Below, in pieces: positions 1 through 5,290 of a DNA stretch of 5,290 bases. Under the pieces are notes generated by a model. That model saw only the letters and a list, made by a program, of their open reading frames with translations. It did no database searches and had not been told where the DNA came from. Both the position numbers and the translations under genes were made by a program. Position 1 is the stretch's first letter. Each line of letters begins with the position of its first letter. This DNA comes from Euryarchaeota archaeon UBA136 (lineage in GTDB: Archaea; Thermoplasmatota; Poseidoniia; MGIII; CG-Epi1): positions 1 to 5,290 of the forward strand of contig DAXQ01000085.1 of assembly GCA_002506485.1 (NCBI GenBank), in the 5' to 3' direction.

Positions 1-782
1 CCAATATACATGATTGCTGGAGCCGTGGAACTGCCACTTTCATGATTGCAGGCAAGGCCTGTACCCGTGGTTGCCGTTTTTGTGCGGTGGACACTGTTCG
101 CAACCCGCCACCTCCGGATCTGGATGAACCTGAAAATCTGGCGGATGCCATAGAATCCATGGGTCTCACCTATGCTGTTATTACTGTTGTCAATCGTGAT
201 GACATTCAAGACGGTGGAGCGTCCCACTACAGGCAGTGTCTGGATGCTGTTCATCAGAGACTTCCCGAGGTCGGTTTGGAACTTTTGTGTAGTGATCTGA
301 GTGGTAATCTCGAAGCTTTGGAATCCCTTCTGGACAATGTACCTTTGCAGGTATTTGCCCACAATGTCGAAACGGTCCGAAGACTGACTCCTCGAGCCCG
401 TGATCCAAGGGCAACTTTCGAGCAGAGTATACTGATTCTGAAGAAAGCCAAGGAACTTAGACCAGATATAATGACTAAATCCAGTATTATGCTGGGTCTG
501 GGTGAGACTGAAGAAGATATTATCGAGACATTTAGTGAACTGAGAAATGTTAAGGTCGACCTTCTGACCTTAGGGCAATATCTGGCACCGGGCCCAGGTT
601 ATCTTCCAGTAGTTTCCTTTCCCAAGCCCGAAAGTTTCGATAATTTGGCCTATATTGCTAAGGAGATGGGTTTCAGGGCGATTGCCTCGGGTCCAATGGT
701 CCGTTCATCATATCGCGCCGAATCTCTGGTTGCTGCAGCCAATGGCCAGACCTTTGATTCCGAGTTAAAGGTGGTTGCGTGA
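1..782 (+). CDS. lipA: Lipoyl synthase LipA, 5'-truncated by the window edge
   Basis: Radical SAM enzyme that inserts two sulfur atoms into octanoyl-lysine on lipoyl domains, giving the cofactor of 2-oxoacid dehydrogenases. The frame is open from base 3 (bases 1-2 end a split codon), giving 259 visible residues; family members are about 300-320, so roughly 60-75 N-terminal residues lie outside. The ATG at 42 is internal: codons before it read HDCWSRGTATF, matching the conserved LipA stretch before the radical SAM site. The Cys codon at 15-17 fits the last cysteine of the auxiliary 4Fe-4S cluster, 15 residues before the first Cys of the radical SAM motif CTRGCRFC (nt 60-83), the same spacing as in E. 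coli LipA. Also seen: NRDDIQDGG, AHNVETVRRL, TKSSIMLGLGE, LTLGQYLAPG and the C-terminal RSSY (nt 702-713), whose serine ligates the auxiliary cluster in known LipA. The stop overlaps the E1 alpha start. The middle (LLCSDLSGN) differs from the usual VPDF-type segment. Confidence 0.96.
   Translation, partial: NIHDCWSRGTATFMIAGKACTRGCRFCAVDTVRNPPPPDLDEPENLADAIESMGLTYAVITVVNRDDIQDGGASHYRQCLDAVHQRLPEVGLELLCSDLSGNLEALESLLDNVPLQVFAHNVETVRRLTPRARDPRATFEQSILILKKAKELRPDIMTKSSIMLGLGETEEDIIETFSELRNVKVDLLTLGQYLAPGPGYLPVVSFPKPESFDNLAYIAKEMGFRAIASGPMVRSSYRAESLVAAANGQTFDSELKVVA
769..773 (+). promoter_or_regulatory. Likely ribosome binding site for E1 alpha (AGGTG)
   Basis: AGGTG lies inside the last lipA codons, five bases before the GTG at 779. 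It matches part of the AGGAGGTGA consensus and supports GTG 779 over the later ATG at 893. Because start and stop overlap (GTGA, 779-782), ribosomes finishing lipA could restart here; this coupling is inferred. Confidence 0.5.
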
Positions 783-2002
783 GCAAGAAGAAGACGTTAC
801 ACGTACCGGATGCCCCTTTCCGACCCGGTGAGAAACCGGACTTCAGTAATTTGGAATTGCCAAAGGCTGGTGACGCCAAGAAACCGAAAATCATGGTCGA
901 ACCATCCGAGATTCGTGATCTGGCCTTCAGTTTAGTGAGAGTTCTGGATGACAAGCACGAGGCAGTAGGTCCGTGGGATCCCAAGCTTGATGCTTCTGTT
1001 CTCAAGAAAGGATTGAGGCATATGTCCCTTCTGAGGATATTCGATGACCGTATGCTGACCATGCAACGACAGGGTAAATTGTCATTCTACATGAAATCAT
1101 TGGGCGAGGAAGCGGTTGCTATAGCCCAGGGAATGGCCCTCAGGTCAGACGATATTCTTTTCCCATCTTATCGGCAACCAGGTCTGCAATTTGTCAGAGG
1201 TCGGGACATAGTAGACATGATATGCCACTGTATCACGAATGTCAAGGACAACGTCAAGGGTCGGCAAATGCCAGTCCATTATTCCTGGAAGGAAGGTAAT
1301 TTCGTTTCGATTTCAAGTCCGGTTGGTACTCAGTTCCCTCAGGCAGTGGGTTGCGCGATGGCGTCTGCCTACAAGGGTGAGGATAACGTATCGATCTCCT
1401 GGGTTGGTGATGGAACTGCAGCCGAGGGTGATTTTCATTATGCGCTAAATTTTGCTTCTGTCTACAAGGCTCCAGTTTTGCTGAATGTGGTCAATAACCA
1501 GTGGGCAATCTCAACTCATAAGAATATATCCAGTGGAGGAGCTACTTTCGCAGCTCGGGGAATTGCATATGATGTCCCCAGTATTCGTGTTGACGGTAAT
1601 GACTTTCTGGCCCTTTATTCAGTGACAAGCTGGGCCGCTGAGAGGGCCCGTAAGGGTGGAGGACCAACCTTCATCGAGGTCTTCACGTACAGAGGAGAAG
1701 CCCATTCAACCAGTGATGATCCAACCCGATACAGGCCCAAGGATGAATGGAAATCCTGGCCGTTAGGAGATCCAATTGAGCGCCTCAAGGCCCATTTGAT
1801 AGGGTTGGAAACATGGTCAGAGAAAGAGCAGAACAAACTTGAGAAGGAGTTGGATGCTCTAGTCATTAAGTCCTACAAAGAAGCGGAAAAGCACGGTACC
1901 TTATCAGAAGGTCCCTGGGCCCCTGAGGATACACTATTCGAGGACGTTTACAAGAAACCCCCACGCCATCTTAGGAAACAGAGGCAGGAGTTTGGATTTT
2001 AG
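779..2002 (+). CDS. bkdA1: Branched-chain 2-oxoacid dehydrogenase E1 alpha subunit
   Basis: Thiamine-diphosphate-dependent decarboxylase subunit that, with E1 beta, converts branched-chain 2-oxoacids to an acyl group on the E2 lipoyl arm. It has 407 residues, close to the 410 of P. putida BkdA1. The first 45 or so residues (LHVP, RPGEKPDFS, L.L..AG) are an extension typical of BkdA1 and absent from pyruvate dehydrogenase E1 alpha. The cofactor motif runs from GDG at 210-212 to NN at 239-240 (WVGDGTAAEGDF then NVVNNQWAIS). SFYMKSLGEEA (102-112) and FPSYRQ (128-133) are family landmarks. HSTSDDP (309-315) is the loop whose first serine is phosphorylated in the mammalian enzyme; no kinase gene is visible here. 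The start is GTG at 779: it overlaps the lipA stop by four bases, has an AGGTG upstream, and the next ATG (893) would remove the conserved extension. The stop directly abuts E1 beta. BCKDH is favoured over pyruvate dehydrogenase; substrate range is inferred. Confidence 0.95.
   Translation: MSKKKTLHVPDAPFRPGEKPDFSNLELPKAGDAKKPKIMVEPSEIRDLAFSLVRVLDDKHEAVGPWDPKLDASVLKKGLRHMSLLRIFDDRMLTMQRQGKLSFYMKSLGEEAVAIAQGMALRSDDILFPSYRQPGLQFVRGRDIVDMICHCITNVKDNVKGRQMPVHYSWKEGNFVSISSPVGTQFPQAVGCAMASAYKGEDNVSISWVGDGTAAEGDFHYALNFASVYKAPVLLNVVNNQWAISTHKNISSGGATFAARGIAYDVPSIRVDGNDFLALYSVTSWAAERARKGGGPTFIEVFTYRGEAHSTSDDPTRYRPKDEWKSWPLGDPIERLKAHLIGLETWSEKEQNKLEKELDALVIKSYKEAEKHGTLSEGPWAPEDTLFEDVYKKPPRHLRKQRQEFGF
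1986..1990 (+). promoter_or_regulatory. Likely ribosome binding site for E1 beta (AGGAG)
   Basis: AGGAG sits in the last codons of E1 alpha, 12 nt before ATG 2003. The spacing is slightly long, but it would be 21 nt for the alternative ATG at 2012, so 2003 is favoured. Confidence 0.5.
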
Positions 2003-3016
2003 ATGTCTCAGATGAACATAATTCAGTCAGTGAATTCAGCTCTTGACATTATACTGGAAAAAGATCCCAATGTATGTATTTTTGGACAGGATGTAGGCTA
2101 TTTTGGTGGTGTTTTCAGATGTACTGACGGTCTTCAGAAGAAGTATGGAAAACATAGAGTCTTTGACACTCCACTTTCAGAAGGCGGAATTCTTTCGACC
2201 GCCATCGGTATGGGTATCAACGGACTCAGGCCTGTCGCCGAGATTCAATTCTCGGACTATATTTTCCCTGCTTTTGACCAGATTACCAATGAACTGGCCA
2301 AGCTTCGTTACCGAAGTGGAGGCGAGTATTGGGCCCCCGTCACGGTTCGAACTCCTTGCGGCGGAGGCATTAGGGGTGGTCACTATCATTCCCAGAGTCC
2401 CGAAGCATACTTTACACATACACCAGGTCTGAAAGTTGTGATTCCCTCTAATCCTCATGACACTAAGGGTCTATTGATAACCTCGATTGAGGATGATGAT
2501 CCCGTAATCTTTTTTGAGCCTAAAAGATTGTACAATGGTCCTTTTGATGGAGACCACAAGAAAGCGGCTCTCAAATGGGATATACATCCTAAGGGAGAGG
2601 TTCCAGAGGATTATTATTCAATACCTCTTGGAAAGGCAGCGATCGAACGGCCTGGTAATCAAATCACGGTCCTGACTTATGGTACGATGGTCCATGTTGC
2701 CAGAGAGGCGGCTGAATCCAGTGGAATTGATGCCGAGGTCATAGATCTGCGAAGCCTGGTTCCGCTTGACATAGATACCATAACTGAATCCGTCAGAAAG
2801 ACGGGCAGATGTGTCATTGTCCATGAAGCACCTAGGACCAGTGGTTTTGGTGCAGAATTATCTGCACAAATCCAAGAAGAATGTTTTTATCATCTGGAAG
2901 CGCCAATTGCAAGGGTTACCGGATGGGATACTCCCTTCCCTCATTCATTAGAGTGGGAATATTTCCCTAGTCAGGAAAGGGTTATAGAGTCTATGAAGAA
3001 GGTGTTGGGGAGCTAA
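2003..3016 (+). CDS. bkdA2: Branched-chain 2-oxoacid dehydrogenase E1 beta subunit
   Basis: Partner of E1 alpha in the alpha2beta2 decarboxylase; it supplies half of each thiamine diphosphate site. It has 337 residues, close to the 339 of P. putida BkdA2. GQDVGYFGGVFRCT (28-41) is a BCKDH-type opening. FDTPLSEGGI (54-63) carries Glu60, the glutamate that activates the thiazolium cofactor in this family. CGGGIRGGHYHSQSPEA (119-135) contains His129, aligned from memory with the catalytic beta-subunit histidine of human BCKDH. FFEPKRLYNGPFDG (170-183) is close to the Pseudomonas sequence, and the C-terminal domain shows EVIDLRSLVPLD and VHEAPRTSGFGAE, as in the transketolase C-terminal fold. ATG at 2003 follows the E1 alpha stop with no gap and has AGGAG 12 nt upstream; an ATG at 2012 is possible but sits 21 nt from that site. 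E2 follows after one base. No odd residue was noticed. Confidence 0.96.
   Translation: MSQMNIIQSVNSALDIILEKDPNVCIFGQDVGYFGGVFRCTDGLQKKYGKHRVFDTPLSEGGILSTAIGMGINGLRPVAEIQFSDYIFPAFDQITNELAKLRYRSGGEYWAPVTVRTPCGGGIRGGHYHSQSPEAYFTHTPGLKVVIPSNPHDTKGLLITSIEDDDPVIFFEPKRLYNGPFDGDHKKAALKWDIHPKGEVPEDYYSIPLGKAAIERPGNQITVLTYGTMVHVAREAAESSGIDAEVIDLRSLVPLDIDTITESVRKTGRCVIVHEAPRTSGFGAELSAQIQEECFYHLEAPIARVTGWDTPFPHSLEWEYFPSQERVIESMKKVLGS
3007..3012 (+). promoter_or_regulatory. Likely ribosome binding site for E2 (GGGGAG)
   Basis: This purine run lies in the last E1 beta codons, 5 nt before ATG 3018. Together with the one-base gap to the E1 beta stop it fixes the E2 start. Confidence 0.55.
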
Positions 3017-3017
3017 G

Positions 3018-4262
3018 ATGGCGAAATACGTGTTCAATCTGCCGGATGTCGGTGAAGGCGTCGTTGAGGGGGAGATTGTGAAATGGAACGTTAAACCAGG
3101 TGATACAGTCAAGGAAGATGAGCCTCTGGTAGAGTTGATGACGGACAAGGCAACGGTTTCCATACCTTCTAGTGTCAATGGCAAGGTTGTATCCACCACG
3201 GGAAAACCAGGAGATATGGTTCCCGTTGGAGCTGAATTGATTGTCTTCGAGGTCAAAGGGGATGGCGGTTCTAAACCGAAGTCGAAACCCAAACCTGAAC
3301 CAGTGGCCGAGTCTGCACCAGATCCAGAACCCGAACCCAAACCTGAACCAGTTGCAGCCCCTCCAGTATCTGTTCCTCCTCCAGTAGCTTCCACAGGCAC
3401 CAAACCCTTAGCCTCGCCAGCAGTTCGTCGCAGGGCCAGGGAGGCTGGTATTGATCTTTCCCAAGTTAGTGGAACTGGACCCGCAGGTCGTATTTCCCAT
3501 GATGATATGGACACCTTCATTTCTGGTGGTGGTAGATTGGCTGCAGTTCAGTCCGGTGCCAAGATGACGGGTGTGGAGGAGGTGCCAGTTATCGGGCTTC
3601 GCAGGAAGATTGCTGAGAAGATGGCCACCAGTAAACGCAGCGCGGCTCACTTTTCCTATTTCGAGGAGGTAGATATTACAGCACTCGAGAGTCTCCGTCA
3701 GCATCTTAATTCCACAAGGGCAGAGAATCAGCCCAAATTGACCTATCTTCCATTCATTATTCAAGGCTTGATCAGAGCTGTCAGGAAATTCCCGCAGTGC
3801 AATGCATTGTATGATGAGGAAAAAGGAATTGTGTTCAGACATCAGGCAGTTCATGTCGGGATATCGACCCAGACCGAGGATGGCTTGATGGTCCCGGTTA
3901 TCAAGCATGCTGAAGCACGGGATGTCTGGGATACGGCGAATGAACTTGTCCGCGTTACTACATCAGCACGGGAAAAAACAGCAACAATTGATGAATTGAC
4001 AGGTTCTACAATAACCATAACCAGTTTGGGGGCTATGGGTGGACTGGGGGCGACTCCGATAATCAATCATCCCGAGGTTTCCATAGTCAGTATTCATGCA
4101 GCTCGTGATCAAGCGGTAGTCAGGGATGGTGAAGTTGTAGTTCGTAAGATGATGAACTTGGCCTCATCTTTCGATCACCGGATAATCGATGGCTATGATG
4201 GTGCACTTCTAATTCAGGAATTGAAATCCATGCTTGAATATCCGGCAACAATTTTCATGTGA
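3018..4262 (+). CDS. bkdB: Lipoamide acyltransferase E2 of the branched-chain 2-oxoacid dehydrogenase complex
   Basis: Core of the complex: carries the acyl group on a lipoyl arm and transfers it to CoA, giving isobutyryl-, isovaleryl- or 2-methylbutyryl-CoA. It has 414 residues, about the family size for one lipoyl domain. Order of parts: lipoyl domain 1-80 with the lipoylated Lys44 in MTDKATV; flexible Pro/Lys/Glu then Pro/Val/Ala linker about 82-130, with an internal repeat; peripheral-subunit-binding domain about 131-168 (ASPAVRRRAREAGIDL, GTGPAGRI); catalytic domain about 188-414. The active-site signature is DHRIIDG with His387 and Asp391. TSLGAMGG (335-342) and VVRKMMNLASSFDHR (374-388) resemble BkdB rather than pyruvate dehydrogenase E2. 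GGGGAG lies 5 nt before ATG 3018, which follows the E1 beta stop by one base. The protein is complete and is the likely substrate of the LipA encoded upstream. Confidence 0.96.
   Translation: MAKYVFNLPDVGEGVVEGEIVKWNVKPGDTVKEDEPLVELMTDKATVSIPSSVNGKVVSTTGKPGDMVPVGAELIVFEVKGDGGSKPKSKPKPEPVAESAPDPEPEPKPEPVAAPPVSVPPPVASTGTKPLASPAVRRRAREAGIDLSQVSGTGPAGRISHDDMDTFISGGGRLAAVQSGAKMTGVEEVPVIGLRRKIAEKMATSKRSAAHFSYFEEVDITALESLRQHLNSTRAENQPKLTYLPFIIQGLIRAVRKFPQCNALYDEEKGIVFRHQAVHVGISTQTEDGLMVPVIKHAEARDVWDTANELVRVTTSAREKTATIDELTGSTITITSLGAMGGLGATPIINHPEVSIVSIHAARDQAVVRDGEVVVRKMMNLASSFDHRIIDGYDGALLIQELKSMLEYPATIFM
3286..3352 (+). repeat. Direct repeat in the E2 linker coding region (19 bp, period 48 bp)
   Basis: The 19 bases at 3286-3304 recur exactly at 3334-3352. 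The period is 48 bp, or 16 codons, so the frame is kept and both copies encode PKPEPVA (residues 91-97 and 107-113). Between them is a related DPEPEP stretch. This is a repeated proline-rich linker between the lipoyl domain and the subunit-binding domain; linkers of this kind keep the lipoyl arm mobile. It may have grown by in-frame duplication, which is inference. Confidence 0.8.
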
Positions 4263-4268
4263 GGTTCT

Positions 4269-5290
4269 ATGGCTGAAGTCCGTAATTGTAAAGTTCTGGT
4301 AGTGGGCGCTGGCCCGGGTGGATATGTGGCTGCTATACGAGCTGGCCAACTTGGCCTAGACACAATTATAGTTGAAGGGTCAAGAGCCGGGGGCACTTGT
4401 CTGATTCGAGGATGTATACCTTCTAAGGCAATAATCCACGCGGCTTCATCTTTTGAGGAATTGGAGCAACATTCGGGTGCTGGTAAAATGGGAATCAGCG
4501 TCACTGGCAAACCTAAGGTCAACATGAAGGATCTGGTTTCCTGGAAGGAATCTATAGTAGACAAATTGAACAAGGGGGTTGAAACCCTTCTCAAAGCAGC
4601 TAAGGTGGAATTAATCTCGGGTTGGGCTAAATTCAGGAATGCCAAGACCTGTGAGGTTAGTGGAGGAGAAAAGGAATGGATAATCAATGCCGAACACGTT
4701 ATTCTGGCCAATGGTTCTAAATCAATTGAACTGCCTTTCATGCCTTATGGTGACAATGTGATATCATCTACCGAAGGCCTTGAATTGCAGGAACTCCCAA
4801 AACACCTAGTAGTGATTGGCGCCGGGTATATCGGGCTTGAATTGGGTATTGCTTACCGAAAACTGGGTTCCGAAGTAACTTTCATCGAGGCTTTGGACAC
4901 TATCTTGCCAATTTATGATACCGAAATGACACGTCCTATCTCCATGTGGCTTCGTAAGCACAAGGTTACGATCAATCTTGGAGCCAAGGCCAAGGGAGTT
5001 TCCACCAGAGGTAAGGAGACTACAGTTGAGTATACTGATTCCAAGGGTCAGGATCACAAAATAAAGGCTGACAAGGTTCTTGTTACGGTTGGCCGTAGAC
5101 CCAACACTCAGGGATGGGGTCTGGAGAAGATGGCTGTCGATATGGATGGTCCTTTCGTCAAAGTTGATGACCAGTGTCGTACTTCCATGAAGAATGTGTG
5201 GGCTATTGGAGATATTGTTGGTGAACCTATGCTGGCCCACAAGGCATCGGCTCAAGGCGAAATGGTGGCCGAGATAATTGCCGGACATCG
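4269..5290 (+). CDS. lpdV: Dihydrolipoyl dehydrogenase E3, 3'-truncated by the window edge
   Basis: FAD flavoprotein that re-oxidises the dihydrolipoyl arm of E2 and reduces NAD+. From ATG 4269 the frame stays open to the window end: 340 codons plus two bases, against about 460-470 in the family, so the C-terminal dimerisation domain with the catalytic His-Glu pair is outside. FAD site GAGPGG (13-18); redox disulfide GGTCLIRGCIPSK (41-53) with Cys44 and Cys49; NAD site GAGYIG (184-189) with Glu207 at the end of the next strand, as expected for NAD rather than NADP; second FAD motif with WAIGDI (311-316, Asp315) and GEPMLAHKA. AAIRAGQLG, SWKESIVDKL and LGIAYRKLG are close to P. putida LpdV, so this looks like a complex-dedicated E3. 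Two positions are odd: the usual Asn after GGTCL is Ile46, and the usual ATGS motif reads ANGS (147-150). The gene starts 6 bp after E2, with only a weak GAGGTT upstream overlapping the E2 stop. Confidence 0.95.
   Translation, partial: MAEVRNCKVLVVGAGPGGYVAAIRAGQLGLDTIIVEGSRAGGTCLIRGCIPSKAIIHAASSFEELEQHSGAGKMGISVTGKPKVNMKDLVSWKESIVDKLNKGVETLLKAAKVELISGWAKFRNAKTCEVSGGEKEWIINAEHVILANGSKSIELPFMPYGDNVISSTEGLELQELPKHLVVIGAGYIGLELGIAYRKLGSEVTFIEALDTILPIYDTEMTRPISMWLRKHKVTINLGAKAKGVSTRGKETTVEYTDSKGQDHKIKADKVLVTVGRRPNTQGWGLEKMAVDMDGPFVKVDDQCRTSMKNVWAIGDIVGEPMLAHKASAQGEMVAEIIAGH

Noticed and set aside
42..44. ATG as the true start of the lipA gene.
   Set aside because: The frame is open upstream and encodes the conserved GTATF stretch and a cluster-ligand cysteine, so the gene begins before the window.
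2948..3520. Antisense open frame of 190 codons, rich in Gly and Ser, opposite the E1 beta end and the E2 start.
   Set aside because: It is the mirror of the proline-rich E2 linker; its Gly/Ser repeats come from the complement of Pro and Glu codons. The sense strand encodes clear, complete E1 beta and E2 domains.
3408..3908. Antisense open frame of 166 codons opposite E2.
   Set aside because: Overlaps the subunit-binding and catalytic domains of E2 and shows no family motif.
779..4262. Assignment of the E1-E2 genes to pyruvate dehydrogenase or acetoin dehydrogenase.
   Set aside because: The E1 alpha N-terminal extension, E1 beta EPKRLYNGPFDG stretch and E2 KMMNLASSFDHR region fit the branched-chain type better, as judged from memory and not from a search.
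4260..4272. A possible terminator or regulatory site between E2 and E3.
   Set aside because: The gap is only 6 bp, with no inverted repeat or T-run.
4214..4741. Antisense open frame of 175 codons opposite the E2 end and E3 start.
   Set aside because: No recognisable domain, and it lies across conserved E3 cofactor motifs on the + strand.
4806..5288. Antisense open frame of 160 codons opposite E3.
   Set aside because: No recognisable domain; the + strand here encodes the NAD-binding and second FAD motifs of E3.

Overview
The window is almost wholly coding on the + strand. It holds one tightly packed operon segment for a branched-chain 2-oxoacid dehydrogenase (BCKDH) complex and the enzyme that makes its cofactor. 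Left to right: the 3' part of a lipoyl synthase gene (lipA, 5' end outside the window), E1 alpha (bkdA1-like), E1 beta (bkdA2-like), the lipoylated E2 acyltransferase (bkdB-like), and the first 340 codons of a dihydrolipoyl dehydrogenase E3 (lpdV-like, 3' end outside the window). The junctions are a 4-base overlap, 0 bp, 1 bp and 6 bp. No gene-free stretch, terminator, RNA gene, mobile element or CRISPR array was seen, and any promoter must lie upstream of the window.

The genes fit one pathway. E1 (alpha2beta2, thiamine diphosphate dependent) decarboxylates the 2-oxoacids of valine, leucine and isoleucine. E2 takes the acyl group on its lipoyl arm and passes it to CoA, and E3 re-oxidises the dihydrolipoyl arm with FAD and NAD+. 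LipA inserts the two sulfurs that turn an octanoyl-lysine into the lipoyl-lysine E2 needs (Lys44 of the E2 here). Assignment to BCKDH rather than pyruvate dehydrogenase rests on recalled resemblance to the Pseudomonas putida bkd proteins: the E1 alpha N-terminal extension and HSTSDDP loop, the YFGGVFRCT and EPKRLYNGPFDG stretches of E1 beta, the MTDKATV lipoyl site and KMMNLASSFDHR region of E2, and the GQLG, SWKE/WKESIVD and GEPMLAH stretches of E3.

The organism cannot be named from the sequence. The enzymes resemble those of aerobic heterotrophic proteobacteria. However, AGA/AGG arginine and ATA isoleucine codons are used freely in DNA of fairly balanced composition, and the LipA looks divergent from the E. 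coli type. That leaves room for an uncultured lineage, possibly a non-proteobacterial bacterium or an archaeon of the Thermoplasmatota/Marine Group II kind that carries bacterial-type genes. This is a low-confidence inference.

I did not find a previously undescribed system. The points worth a second look are the coupling of lipA to the complex, unusual residues at two conserved E3 motifs, the repeated Pro/Lys/Glu linker of E2, and the codon use.
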